Shown: positions 44,812-53,019 of the stretch, piece after piece
Layout of the letters: each line of letters opens with the position of its first letter
How positions within the stretch are numbered: position 1 is the first letter of the stretch
Assembly: GCF_007856155.1 (NCBI RefSeq)
Contig: NZ_CP042266.1
Location: 1,240,001-1,304,000 of the forward strand
DNA length: 64,000 bases
Direction of reading: 5' to 3'
DNA from: Streptomyces qinzhouensis
GTDB lineage: Bacteria; Actinomycetota; Actinomycetes; Streptomycetales; Streptomycetaceae
Program-made: the position numbers and the translations under genes
The notes under the pieces: model-generated
The model's input: only the letters and a program-made list of their open reading frames with translations
Told to the model about the DNA's origin: nothing
Databases searched by the model: none

Positions 44812-46209
44812 GTGACCAGTCTCAGCGTCGAGACGCTGGCAGCGGATCAGCTGGAGCCGATAACCTCGGCCGGCAACGCTCAGCTCGGCATCGCCGTACT
44901 CGCGGGCATCGCCGTCATCGTGCTGCTCATCACCAAGTACAAAATGCATGCCTTCCTGGCGCTGACCATCGGGTCGCTGGCGCTGGGCGCGTTCGCCGGC
45001 GCACCGCTCGGCAAGGCCATCGAGTCCTTCTCCAAGGGACTCGGCGCCACCGTCGCCGGTGTCGGTGTGCTGATCGCCCTCGGCGCCATCCTCGGCAAGC
45101 TGCTCGCCGACTCCGGCGGCGGTGACCAGATAGTCGATACGATCCTCGCCAAGGCCAAGGGCTCGACCATGCCCTGGGCCATGGTGCTGATCGCCTCGGT
45201 GATCGGTCTGCCGCTCTTCTTCGAGGTCGGCATCGTGCTGCTGATCCCGGTCGTCCTGGTGGTGGCCAAGCGCGGCAACTACTCGCTGATGCGGATCGGT
45301 ATCCCGGCCCTGGCCGGTCTGTCGGTCATGCACGGACTGATCCCGCCGCACCCCGGCCCGCTGGTGGCGATCGACGCCCTCGACGCCAATCTGGGCATCA
45401 CCCTCGGCCTCGGTGTCCTGGTCTCCATCCCGACCGTGATCATCGCCGGTCCGCTGTTCGCGAAGTACGCCGCCCGCTGGGTGGACGTCCCGGCGCCGGA
45501 GAACATGATCCCGGCCCGTCCCTCCGAGGACCTCGAGAAGCGTCCCGGCTTCGGCGTGACCGTCTTCACGGTGCTGCTGCCGGTCGTCCTGATGCTCTCG
45601 AACGCGCTCGTCGAGATCGTGGTCGACAATCCGGAGAACCCGGTCCAGAAGGTCACCGACGTCATCGGCTCCCCGCTGATCGCGCTGCTGGCCGCGGTCC
45701 TCGTCGGGCTCTTCACGCTGGGCCGCGCGGCCGGCTTCACCAAGGAGCGGATCTCCTCCACCGTCGAGAAGTCCCTCGCCCCGATCGCCGGCGTGCTGAT
45801 GATCGTCGGCGCGGGCGGCGGCTTCAAGCAGACCCTGATCGACGTCGGCGTCGGCCAGATGATCCTGGACTTCTCCGAGGACTGGTCCATCCCGACGCTG
45901 CTGCTGGCCTGGCTGATCGCGGTGGCGATCCGGCTGGCGACCGGTTCGGCGACCGTGGCGACGATCTCCGCCGCCGGTCTGGTGGCCCCGCTGGCGGTCG
46001 GCATGTCGAGCACCGAGTCGGCGCTGCTGGTGCTGGCGATCGGCTGCGGCTCGCTCTTCTTCAGCCATGTCAACGACGCCGGATTCTGGCTGGTGAAGGA
46101 GTACTTCGGCATGGACGTCGGCCAGACCATCAAGACCTGGTCGGTGATGGAGACGATCATCTCGGTCGTCGGTCTCGTCTTCGTCCTGCTGCTCTCGCTG
46201 GTGCTGTAG
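44812..46209 (+). CDS. gntP: Gluconate:proton symporter
   Basis: This is a 465-residue GntP-family permease with about twelve to fourteen membrane helices. Conserved parts are KYKMHAFLALTIGSLALG near 39, SVMHGLIPPHPGPLVAID near 179-196 (the hallmark HG..PPHPGP), and GSATVATISAAGLVAPL near 380. The GTG at 44812 has AAGGAACC upstream. It imports gluconate for GntK. A series of 9-nt tandem repeats and a hairpin follow the stop. Confidence 0.95.
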   Translation: MTSLSVETLAADQLEPITSAGNAQLGIAVLAGIAVIVLLITKYKMHAFLALTIGSLALGAFAGAPLGKAIESFSKGLGATVAGVGVLIALGAILGKLLADSGGGDQIVDTILAKAKGSTMPWAMVLIASVIGLPLFFEVGIVLLIPVVLVVAKRGNYSLMRIGIPALAGLSVMHGLIPPHPGPLVAIDALDANLGITLGLGVLVSIPTVIIAGPLFAKYAARWVDVPAPENMIPARPSEDLEKRPGFGVTVFTVLLPVVLMLSNALVEIVVDNPENPVQKVTDVIGSPLIALLAAVLVGLFTLGRAAGFTKERISSTVEKSLAPIAGVLMIVGAGGGFKQTLIDVGVGQMILDFSEDWSIPTLLLAWLIAVAIRLATGSATVATISAAGLVAPLAVGMSSTESALLVLAIGCGSLFFSHVNDAGFWLVKEYFGMDVGQTIKTWSVMETIISVVGLVFVLLLSLVL

Positions 46210-46241
46210 CGCCGGAACGGCCCGTACGTCCGGTTCATTCG

Positions 46242-46295
46242 GTACACCTCGTACGTCCCGTACACCCCGTACGTCCCGTACGTCCCGTACGCCCC
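46242..46295. repeat. Six 9-nt tandem repeats after gntP
   Basis: Units start at 46242, 46251, 46260, 46269, 46278 and 46287. The consensus is GTACGTCCC with variants GTACACCCC, GTACACCTC and GTACGCCCC. The array runs directly into the terminator hairpin at 46291-46320. Confidence 0.85.
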
Positions 46296-46320
46296 GCGGA
46301 GGGTTCGCCCACCGCGGGGC
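46291..46320. terminator. Bidirectional hairpin between gntP and FAD dehydrogenase
   Basis: Bases 46291-46299 pair perfectly with 46312-46320 (12-base loop) between two convergent stops. Confidence 0.8.
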
Positions 46321-46372
46321 GTCGGCGTTTCCGGAGCCGTACCGCCCTCGCGTCAGAGCCCCGCGGCGCCCC

Positions 46373-48031
46373 TCAGCGCACCGCGTCCGCCGCCGCCCGG
46401 CCCGCCGCGCGCCCCGAGAAGAGACAGCCGCCGAGGAACGTGCCCTCCAGGGAGCGGTAGCCGTGCAGCCCGCCGCCGCCGAACCCCGCGGCCTCCCCCG
46501 CGGCGTACAGCCCGGCCAGCGGGGTGCCGTCCGCCCCGAGGACCCGCGACGACAGATCCGTCTCCAGCCCGCCCAGCGATTTGCGGGTCAGCACCCGTAG
46601 CCGTACGGCGATCAGCGGACCGGCCGCCGGGTCGAGGATCCGGTGCGGCGGCGCGGTGCGGATCAGTTTGTCGCCCAGATACTTCCGCGCCCCGCGTACC
46701 GCTGTGACCTGGAGGTCCTTGGTGAAGGGATTGCGGATCTCCCGGTCCCGGGCGACGATCTCGCGCCGTAGCACCGCCTCGTCGATCAGCTCATCGCCGG
46801 TGAGCGCGTTCATCCCGCGCACCAGGGCCGCCAGATCCTCCTCCACCACGAAGTCCACTCCGTGGTCCATGAAGGCCCGCACCGGCCCGGGGACGTCCGC
46901 CCGGGCCCGCCCGATCACCCCGCGCACCGAACGTCCCGTCAGATCCGGGTTCTGCTCGGAGCCGGAGAGGGCGAACTCCTTGCCGATGATCTTCCGGTCC
47001 AGTACGAACCAGGTGTGGTCGTAGCCCGAGGTCACGATGTGCTCCAGCGTGCCGAGGGTGTCGAAGCCGGGGAAGAGGGGTACCGGCAGCCGGCGTCCGC
47101 GCGCGTCGACCCAGAGCGACGAGGGGCCCGGCAGGATCCGGATGCCGTGCCGGGCCCAGACCGGGTTCCAGTTCTCGATGCCCTCGGTGTAGTGCCACAT
47201 CCGGTCCTGGTTGACATGGCTGGCCCCGGCGCGTTCGGCGATCCCTAGCATCAGCCCGTCGACATGCGCCGGGACACCCGAGAGCATGGTGCGCGGCGGC
47301 GCGCCCAGCCGCCCCGGCCACTGGGCGCGGACCAGTTCGAGATTGCCGCCGATACCGCCCGAGGCGACGATCACGGCCTGGGCCCGGAATTCGAACGCCC
47401 CGGCCACCTCCCGGCTGCTGGCGGTGCCGCGTTCGGCCGCGGAGGGTTCCAGCACCTCGCCGCTGACGGTGTCGAGGGCACCGCCGGTGCGGCCGAGCCC
47501 GGTGACGCGGTGCCGGAAGCAGAGCCGGACGAGCCCCCGGGCCACGCCCTCGCGTACCCGCTGTTCGAAGGGGGCGACCAGACCGGGCCCGGTGCCCCAG
47601 GTGATGTGGAAGCGCGGCACCGAGTTGCCGTGGCCGGTGGCGGAGTAGCCGCCGCGCTCCGCCCAGCCGACGACGGGGAAGAAGCGGATCCCGCGCTGCC
47701 GGAGCCAGGACCGCTTCTCCCCGGCGGCGAATTCGAGGTACGCGTCGGCCCACCGCCGCGGCCAGCGGTCCTCGTCCTCGCGGTCGAACCCGGCCGTGCC
47801 CAGCCAGTCCTGCCGGGCGAGGTCGAAGCTGTCCCGGATCCGCATCCGCCGCTGTTCGGGCGAGTCGACAAGGAAGAGTCCGCCGAAGGACCAGTGCGCC
47901 TGGCCGCCGAGCGACTGCCCGGGCTCCTGGTCGACCAGGATGACGGTGCGCCCGGCGGCGACGAGTTCGGCGGTGGCCACCAGCCCGGCGAGGCCGGCCC
48001 CGATCACGATCACGTCCGCGTCGTACGCCAT
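46373..48031 (-). CDS. FAD-binding dehydrogenase (flavocytochrome-c/ketosteroid-dehydrogenase type)
   Basis: This is a 552-residue flavoprotein of the FAD_binding_2 group that includes fumarate reductases and 3-ketosteroid dehydrogenases. The dinucleotide motif VIVIGAGLAGLVATAEL is near 7-23. The Glu/Asp contact is in ILVDQEPG near 36, and GGQAHWSFGG near 46 is typical. The second FAD segment is LYAAGEAAGFGGGG near 503. The ATG at 48031 has GGGA upstream. No signal peptide or haem site is present. The substrate is unknown. It is divergent from the Nudix gene across about 100 bases. Confidence 0.9.
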   Translation of the reverse strand: MAYDADVIVIGAGLAGLVATAELVAAGRTVILVDQEPGQSLGGQAHWSFGGLFLVDSPEQRRMRIRDSFDLARQDWLGTAGFDREDEDRWPRRWADAYLEFAAGEKRSWLRQRGIRFFPVVGWAERGGYSATGHGNSVPRFHITWGTGPGLVAPFEQRVREGVARGLVRLCFRHRVTGLGRTGGALDTVSGEVLEPSAAERGTASSREVAGAFEFRAQAVIVASGGIGGNLELVRAQWPGRLGAPPRTMLSGVPAHVDGLMLGIAERAGASHVNQDRMWHYTEGIENWNPVWARHGIRILPGPSSLWVDARGRRLPVPLFPGFDTLGTLEHIVTSGYDHTWFVLDRKIIGKEFALSGSEQNPDLTGRSVRGVIGRARADVPGPVRAFMDHGVDFVVEEDLAALVRGMNALTGDELIDEAVLRREIVARDREIRNPFTKDLQVTAVRGARKYLGDKLIRTAPPHRILDPAAGPLIAVRLRVLTRKSLGGLETDLSSRVLGADGTPLAGLYAAGEAAGFGGGGLHGYRSLEGTFLGGCLFSGRAAGRAAADAVR

Positions 48032-48135
48032 GAGTCCCCGTCTCCGTGCCGGTGCGGTGTCGGGGATGATCCTCGGTACGGGCCAGGAGCATGTCAACAG
48101 GCAGGGTGGGGTGCCGGGGTGGTGGAATGGCTGCC

Positions 48136-48678
48136 ATGGGATCCGACGGGGAGCTGATCGACATCGTGGACACCGCCGACCGGGTGGTCGGGCGGGCGAC
48201 ACGGGGCGAGGCCTATGCCCGCGGGCTGCGGCACCGGGTGGCGTTCGTCCTGGTCCGGGACGCCGACGACCGGATCTTCGTCCACCGCAGAACGGCGGCG
48301 AAACGTGTCTTCCCCTCGCTGTACGACATGTTCGTCGGCGGGGTCGTCGGCGCGGGCGAGACCTATGACGCGGCGGCGCTGCGCGAGGCCGAGGAGGAGC
48401 TGGGGGTGAGCGGGCTCCCGAGCCCCGTACCCCTGTTCACCTTCCCGTACGACTCCGGCACCGGCCTCGGGTCCTGGAACTCGGCGGTGTACGAGGTGCG
48501 GTGCACCCTGCCGGTGCGCCCGCAGACCGAGGAGATCGACTGGTGGGACTTTCTCCCGGAGGAGGAGGTGGAACGGCGGCTGCGGACCTGGGAGTGGGTG
48601 CCGGACGGGCTGGCCGCTTACGGACTGCTGCGGGCCCACCGCGCCGCCGGAGAGGCCGCCCGCCACCGGTTCGGATGA
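48136..48678 (+). CDS. Nudix hydrolase
   Basis: This is a 180-residue pyrophosphohydrolase of the group related to isopentenyl-diphosphate isomerase and YfcD. The Nudix box is complete: GGVVGAGETYDAAALREAEE then ELGV, near 69-92. The preceding RVFPSLYDMFVGG fits the same group. The ATG at 48136 is preferred because GGTGG lies ten bases upstream; an ATG at 48127 is too close to it. The substrate is unknown. Confidence 0.9.
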   Translation: MGSDGELIDIVDTADRVVGRATRGEAYARGLRHRVAFVLVRDADDRIFVHRRTAAKRVFPSLYDMFVGGVVGAGETYDAAALREAEEELGVSGLPSPVPLFTFPYDSGTGLGSWNSAVYEVRCTLPVRPQTEEIDWWDFLPEEEVERRLRTWEWVPDGLAAYGLLRAHRAAGEAARHRFG

Positions 48679-48734
48679 TCATCCCGCGGGTATCGTGCGC
48701 CGCATGGGGCTGCCGATACGGATGAGAAAGCGGA

Positions 48735-48806
48735 TGCCTGTGCCTGAGTCTGTGTCTGTGTCTATGCCGGTGTCTGTGTCTATGCCGGTGTCTGTGTCTG
48801 TGCCTG
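48735..48806. repeat. Hexanucleotide tandem repeat
   Basis: Twelve 6-base units of the type TGTCTG, with variants TGTCTA, TGCCTG, TGCCGG and AGTCTG, run from 48735 to 48806. Within it, the 18-base unit TCTGTGTCTATGCCGGTG occurs twice. An open frame (48704-48883, ATG start) crosses it and would encode a 59-residue peptide with a VSVSMP repeat, ending in an ATGA overlap with the DUF202 gene; it has no ribosome site, so I do not call it as a gene. Confidence 0.85.
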
Positions 48807-48879
48807 TGCGGACGGGTGCTCGGGTGCCCGAGCGGATGCGCATGACGGGCCGGAGCCGGTGCGGGCAGCGGGTGTGCGG

Positions 48880-49278
48880 ATGACGGGCTGGGTACGGAGC
48901 CTGCGGCTCTGGTTCTCCCCCGAGCGGGTGCGGGCGGAGGGGCAGACCCCCGACTACCGCTTCTCGCTGGCCAACGAGCGAACCTTCCTGGCCTGGCTGC
49001 GCACGGCGCTCGCGTTGATAGGGGGCGGGTTCGCGGTGGACCAGTTCCTGCCCGAGCTGCGCTGGGCGGTCCGGGCCGCGATGGCGCTGGGGCTGCTGGT
49101 GGCCGGGGTGCTGTGCGCGCTGCGGGCCGTCAACCACTGGGTGCGGTGCGAGCAGGCGATGCGGCGCGGCGAGGATCTGCCGGTCTCCCGGCTGCCCGCA
49201 CTGCTGAGTCTGGTGGTGGCCCTGGTGGCCCTGGTAATGGTGGCCGTGGTTCTGCTGGGCTGGGAGGGGAGCCGGTGA
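48880..49278 (+). CDS. DUF202 (YidH-type) membrane protein
   Basis: This is a 132-residue inner-membrane protein of unknown function. The family signature is PDYRFSLANERTFLAWLRTA near 23-42, just before the first membrane helix. Three membrane segments are seen, near 40-60, 65-85 and 105-128. The ATG at 48880 matches the family start. It overlaps the next DUF202 gene by four bases (GTGA). Paired DUF202 genes of this size are common in actinobacteria. Confidence 0.88.
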   Translation: MTGWVRSLRLWFSPERVRAEGQTPDYRFSLANERTFLAWLRTALALIGGGFAVDQFLPELRWAVRAAMALGLLVAGVLCALRAVNHWVRCEQAMRRGEDLPVSRLPALLSLVVALVALVMVAVVLLGWEGSR

Positions 49279-49610
49279 CGGCGGTGACCGCCGGGGGCCG
49301 GGGCGAGGAGCGGGACCCGGGACTCCAGCCGGAGCGCACCCGGCTCGCCTGGCGGCGGACGGCCCTGGCGTTCACGGTGGTGGCGGTGCTGGCGGCCCGT
49401 CAGGCGGCGGTCGACGGCGGCACGGACGGCGTCGTCCTGGCCGGCTGGGCGGCCGCGATGCCGGCCTGGCTGGTGTTTCTGGGCCTTGCGCGCCGCCGGA
49501 CCCGGAGCCTGGGCGCCGCCCGCCCGGAAACCCTGCCGGCCGGTACCGCACTGGCGGCGGTGGCGTGCACGGTGGCCCTGGCGGTCTCGGCGCTGACGCT
49601 GCTGCGCTGA
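49275..49610 (+). CDS. Second DUF202 membrane protein
   Basis: This is a 111-residue partner of the preceding gene. The DUF202 motif PGLQPERTRLAWRRTALAF is near 15-33. Three hydrophobic segments follow, near 29-45, 53-70 and 88-110. The GTG start overlaps the upstream stop. The protein is shorter than its neighbour and lacks its C-terminal extension. The two probably form a hetero-oligomer, by analogy with coupled translation; function is unknown. Confidence 0.86.
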   Translation: MTAVTAGGRGEERDPGLQPERTRLAWRRTALAFTVVAVLAARQAAVDGGTDGVVLAGWAAAMPAWLVFLGLARRRTRSLGAARPETLPAGTALAAVACTVALAVSALTLLR

Positions 49611-49730
49611 GCCGGCGGTGCGGCCCCGCGGCCGCCGTGCGCAGGTGCCCGGTCGCGAACCGCACTGTCGCGCGGGGGTTTCGAAGGAGAGGGCCTCTCG
49701 CGCGCGCCCGGCGCTCCCCCTGGACTGCAT

Positions 49731-49744
49731 ACCGACTGGTCGGT
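49731..49744. promoter_or_regulatory. TetR-type palindrome before the phosphotransferase/acd pair
   Basis: ACCGAC-TG-GTCGGT, with a second GGTCGGT eleven bases on. The adjoining 11-mer GTCGGTCATCA (49739-49749) is identical to one at 52861-52871 upstream of the TetR gene, consistent with one regulator acting on both. Confidence 0.55.
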
Positions 49745-49788
49745 CATCATCGGTTGGTCGGTCCCGTCGCCTGCGGAGGTTGTCCACG

Positions 49789-50811
49789 ATGCGTTCCGAA
49801 CCCCCACCCGGCCTCGACCCGGCGCAGCTGCGCGACCTCCTCGACCGCGAACGCCCCGGACTGGTGAACGGCCCCCTGACCGCCGAGCTGATCGAAGGCG
49901 GCCGCTCCAACCTCACGTACTCGGTCACCGACGGCAGCGGACGGTGGGTCGTCCGCCGTCCGCCGCTCGACCACATCCTCGCGACCGCGCACGATATGCG
50001 GCGCGAGTACCGGGTCGTCAGCGCCCTGCACCCGACCCCCGTCCCGGTGCCCCGGCCGCTCCTGCTCTGCGAGGACGCGTCGGTGACCGGCGCCCCGTTC
50101 TTCGTCATGGAGTACGCGCCGGGGACCCCGTACGGCACCGCGGAACAGCTCACCGCCCTCGGCCCCGAGCGCACCCGGGCCATCCTGCTGGGGCTGGTGG
50201 ACACCCTGGTCGACCTGCACGCGGTCGCCCCCGAGGCGGTCGGACTCGGCGACTTCGGCCGGCCCGACGGCTATCTCGACCGGCAGTTGCGGCGCTGGGG
50301 CAAGCAGCTCGCCGCCTCCCGCAGCCGCGAGCTCGAAGGGATCGACGAACTGCACGCGGGGCTCGGCCGCGCCCTGCCCGAGTCCCCCGCGCCCGTCGTC
50401 GTCCACGGCGACTACCGTCTCGACAATGTTCTGGTCGGGCCGGACGACCGGATCACCGCCGTCCTGGACTGGGAGATGTCCACCCTGGGCGATCCGCTGA
50501 CCGATCTCGGGCTGCTGGCGATGTACAGCCATCCCCTCGAACTCCCCGACGCGCCGATCAACAGCACCGCCGCCGCGCCGGGCCACCCCTCGGCCGCCGA
50601 GCTGATCGAGCGGTACGCCGAGCGGTCCGGCCGCAAGGTCCACGCCATCTCCTGGTACACCGCCTTCGCCTGGTTCAAGCTGGCCGTGATCCTGGAGGGC
50701 ATCCACTACCGCTTCACCCTCGGCCGGACCGTCGGCCCCGGTTTCGACCGGATCGGCGGGCTGGTCCCGTTGTTCGTGGCGCACGGACTGGCCACCCTGC
50801 GGAAGGACTGA
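49789..50811 (+). CDS. APH-fold phosphotransferase partner of acyl-CoA dehydrogenase
   Basis: This is a 340-residue kinase-fold protein of the group found fused or next to ACAD10/11-type acyl-CoA dehydrogenases. The catalytic loop VVHGDYRLDNVLVG is near 203-216, and the metal-binding segment AVLDWEMSTLGDPLTDLG is near 223-240. The nucleotide region includes NLTYSVTDGSGRWVVRR near 42-58. GGAGG lies nine bases ahead of the ATG at 49789. By family, it may phosphorylate 4-hydroxy acyl-CoAs so that the dehydrogenase neighbour can process them; this is inferred from the ACAD10/11 arrangement. It is three bases from the next gene. Confidence 0.88.
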   Translation: MRSEPPPGLDPAQLRDLLDRERPGLVNGPLTAELIEGGRSNLTYSVTDGSGRWVVRRPPLDHILATAHDMRREYRVVSALHPTPVPVPRPLLLCEDASVTGAPFFVMEYAPGTPYGTAEQLTALGPERTRAILLGLVDTLVDLHAVAPEAVGLGDFGRPDGYLDRQLRRWGKQLAASRSRELEGIDELHAGLGRALPESPAPVVVHGDYRLDNVLVGPDDRITAVLDWEMSTLGDPLTDLGLLAMYSHPLELPDAPINSTAAAPGHPSAAELIERYAERSGRKVHAISWYTAFAWFKLAVILEGIHYRFTLGRTVGPGFDRIGGLVPLFVAHGLATLRKD

Positions 50812-50814
50812 GCG

Positions 50815-52029
50815 GTGGACTTCGCGTTCGACGAGCGGACCGAGGAGCTCCGGGCCCGGCTCGGGGCGTTCATGACGGAGTGCGTCCTGCCCGCCGAGCC
50901 GGTGGCCGAGGAGCAGCGCGCCGGGCAGGCATCACCGTGGGCGACCCCGCCGGTCGTCGAGGAGCTGAAGGCGGAGGCCCGCCGCCGGGGGCTGTGGAAT
51001 CTCTTCCTGCCGGACCGGGAGTACGGTGCCGGGCTGACCAATCTCCAGTACGCGCCGCTGGCGGAGCTCACCGGCCACAGCCCTCAGCTGGGCCCGACGG
51101 CCGTCAACTGCGCCGCCCCCGACACCGGGAACATGGAGGTGCTCGCCCAGTTCGGCACCGCCGAGCAGCGCGAGCGCTGGCTGGAGCCACTGCTCGCGGG
51201 CCGGATCCGGTCGGCGTTCGCGATGACGGAGCCGGAGGTCGCCTCCTCCGACGCCACCAATATCCGGACCCGGATCGAACGGGACGGCGACAGCTATGTC
51301 ATCAACGGCCGCAAGTGGTACATCTCCGGCGCCATGAACCCTGCTTGCGCGGTCTTCGTCGTGATGGGCATGACCGACCCGGACCGCGCCGACGTCCGGC
51401 GCCGGCAGTCCATGGTGCTGGTGCCCCGGTCCACCCCGGGGGTGCGGATCGTCCGGGCGATGAAGGTGTACGGCTACGAGGACCATGCCCACGGCGGCCA
51501 TGCCGAGGTGGTGTTCGAGAACGTCCGGGTGCCGGTGGCGCAGGTGATCGGCGAGGAGGGCGGCGGTTTCGCCATCGCCCAGGCCCGGCTGGGACCGGGC
51601 CGGATCCACCACTGCATGCGGCTGATCGGGATGGCCGAGCGGGCGATCGCGCTGATGTGCGAGCGGGCCCGGTCCCGTACGGTTTTCGGCCGGCCGCTGG
51701 CGGACCAGGGGGTGGTCCGGAACTGGATCGCCGATGCCCGGGTCACCGTCGAGCAGCTGCGGCTGCTCGTCCTCAAAACCGCCTGGCTGATGGACACCGC
51801 GGGCAACCGGGGGGCGCACACCGAGATCCAGGCCATCAAGATCGCGACGCCGCGTGCGGTCGTGGACATCATCGACCGGGCGGTCCAGCTCCACGGCGGG
51901 GCCGGGGTCGGCCAGGACACCCCGCTGGCGGAGCTGTGGGCCGCGGCCCGGACGCTCCGGCTGGCCGACGGGCCGGACGAGGTCCATCAGCGTTCCCTCG
52001 CCCGCCGTGAACTGCGGCGGTACTCCTGA
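50815..52029 (+). CDS. Acyl-CoA dehydrogenase (ACAD10/11-like)
   Basis: This is a 404-residue FAD enzyme. FAD-binding segments are AFAMTEPEVASSDATNI near 137-153 and KWYISGAMNPACAVFV near 169. The C-terminal helical domain includes RSRTVFGRPLADQGVV near 285 and QLHGGAGVGQDTPLAELWA near 360. The GTG start is three bases after the phosphotransferase stop, so they are cotranscribed. Substitution of the usual catalytic region with the ACAD10/11 pattern fits a 4-hydroxy acyl-CoA or branched acyl-CoA substrate. Confidence 0.9.
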   Translation: MDFAFDERTEELRARLGAFMTECVLPAEPVAEEQRAGQASPWATPPVVEELKAEARRRGLWNLFLPDREYGAGLTNLQYAPLAELTGHSPQLGPTAVNCAAPDTGNMEVLAQFGTAEQRERWLEPLLAGRIRSAFAMTEPEVASSDATNIRTRIERDGDSYVINGRKWYISGAMNPACAVFVVMGMTDPDRADVRRRQSMVLVPRSTPGVRIVRAMKVYGYEDHAHGGHAEVVFENVRVPVAQVIGEEGGGFAIAQARLGPGRIHHCMRLIGMAERAIALMCERARSRTVFGRPLADQGVVRNWIADARVTVEQLRLLVLKTAWLMDTAGNRGAHTEIQAIKIATPRAVVDIIDRAVQLHGGAGVGQDTPLAELWAAARTLRLADGPDEVHQRSLARRELRRYS

Positions 52030-52127
52030 CTCCTGAGCCGGGTGCGCCCGGAGGCGCGGGGCCCGGAACACTCAGGGACGCGGAGCCCGGCGCGCCCAGG
52101 GACGCAGGGAGGGCCCGTGCACCCGGC

Positions 52128-52721
52128 TCAGGGACGCAGGGCCCGCAGCAGCAGGTCCGCGAGATGGTCCGCGACCTGTTCCTTGGTCAGCGGTCCGTCG
52201 GGGCGGTACCAGGTCGACAGATGGTGGACGGAGCCGAAGTGGTAGTCGACCACCAGATCGGCGGGGGTGGCCGACGAGAAGACCCCGCTCGTCTGGCCCT
52301 CCTCCACCAGCGCCCGGAACCGCTCGTGGTAGCGCCGCCGTTCCGCCCGTACCTGCTTGTTCTTCCCGGGTGAGAGGTGGTGCATGGAGCGGAAGAAGAT
52401 GGTGGCGTCCTGGAGGTTCTCGATGGTGGTGACGACGACGTCGGCGGCGGCGGCCCGCAGCCGGACGTCGACGGGCGCGTCGGCGCCGGCGAAGGCGTCG
52501 AGCCGCTCCTGCTGGAGGCGGAGCATCCGCCCGTACACCTCCTGGAGGAGGTCCTCCTTGGAACCGAAGTAGTGGTAGAGGGCGCCCTTGGTCACGCCCG
52601 CCGCCTCGACGATCTCCTGGACGGAGGTCTTGCCGTAGCCGTGTTCGGCGAACAGCCTGGTGGCGGCGGACAGCAGCTTCCGCGGTACGGGGGTGCCGTC
52701 CCCGTCCGTCGTCCTGGCCAT
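52128..52721 (-). CDS. TetR-family regulator, convergent with the acd pair
   Basis: This is a 197-residue repressor. The helix-turn-helix covers about 14-60 (LFAEHGYGKTSVQEIVEAAG, then TKGALYHYFGSKEDLL). The C-terminal ligand domain is helical and basic in the middle (SPGKNKQVRAERRRYHERF). The ATG at 52721 is chosen from the family start; an upstream ATG at 52769 has only repeat-like sequence between. It lies at the 3' side of the phosphotransferase/acyl-CoA dehydrogenase operon and shares an 11-base sequence with that operon's promoter. The ligand is probably an acyl-CoA. Confidence 0.9.
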   Translation of the reverse strand: MARTTDGDGTPVPRKLLSAATRLFAEHGYGKTSVQEIVEAAGVTKGALYHYFGSKEDLLQEVYGRMLRLQQERLDAFAGADAPVDVRLRAAAADVVVTTIENLQDATIFFRSMHHLSPGKNKQVRAERRRYHERFRALVEEGQTSGVFSSATPADLVVDYHFGSVHHLSTWYRPDGPLTKEQVADHLADLLLRALRP

Positions 52722-52860
52722 GCCGCCTACCGCCTTCCGTCCGGTGCTCCCACCCGGGAATCCTCCCACCCCCCGGCGGGCCCTCGCCCCGTCCGCGGCG
52801 GCCTCCCGGCCTCGCCCGGCGGGCCGGTCCCGTCGACGGATCGAGTGGACAGACTAAGCA

Positions 52861-52871
52861 GTCGGTCATCA
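52861..52871. promoter_or_regulatory. Shared TetR site upstream of tetR
   Basis: The 11-mer GTCGGTCATCA matches 49739-49749 exactly. It is part of GACTAAGCAGTCGGTC. It lies 140 bases upstream of the TetR start and could be that gene's operator. Confidence 0.45.
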
Positions 52872-53019
52872 AGGCGGAAGAGGATCCTGTGACCGCGTCG
52901 TTCCCCCGCCGCACCGCGCCGCGCTAGCGTGCGCACCACACGAAGATGATCAGCACCGGGGCACAACCGGAGAAACGGCCGAAGGACATCAGGGACACCG
53001 AAAGATCCGAAGGAGTCGT

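Noticed and set aside
48704..48883. Small frame through the hexanucleotide repeat
   Set aside because: No ribosome site and repeat-driven composition. The ATGA overlap alone is not enough, so it is listed as a repeat and a finding only.
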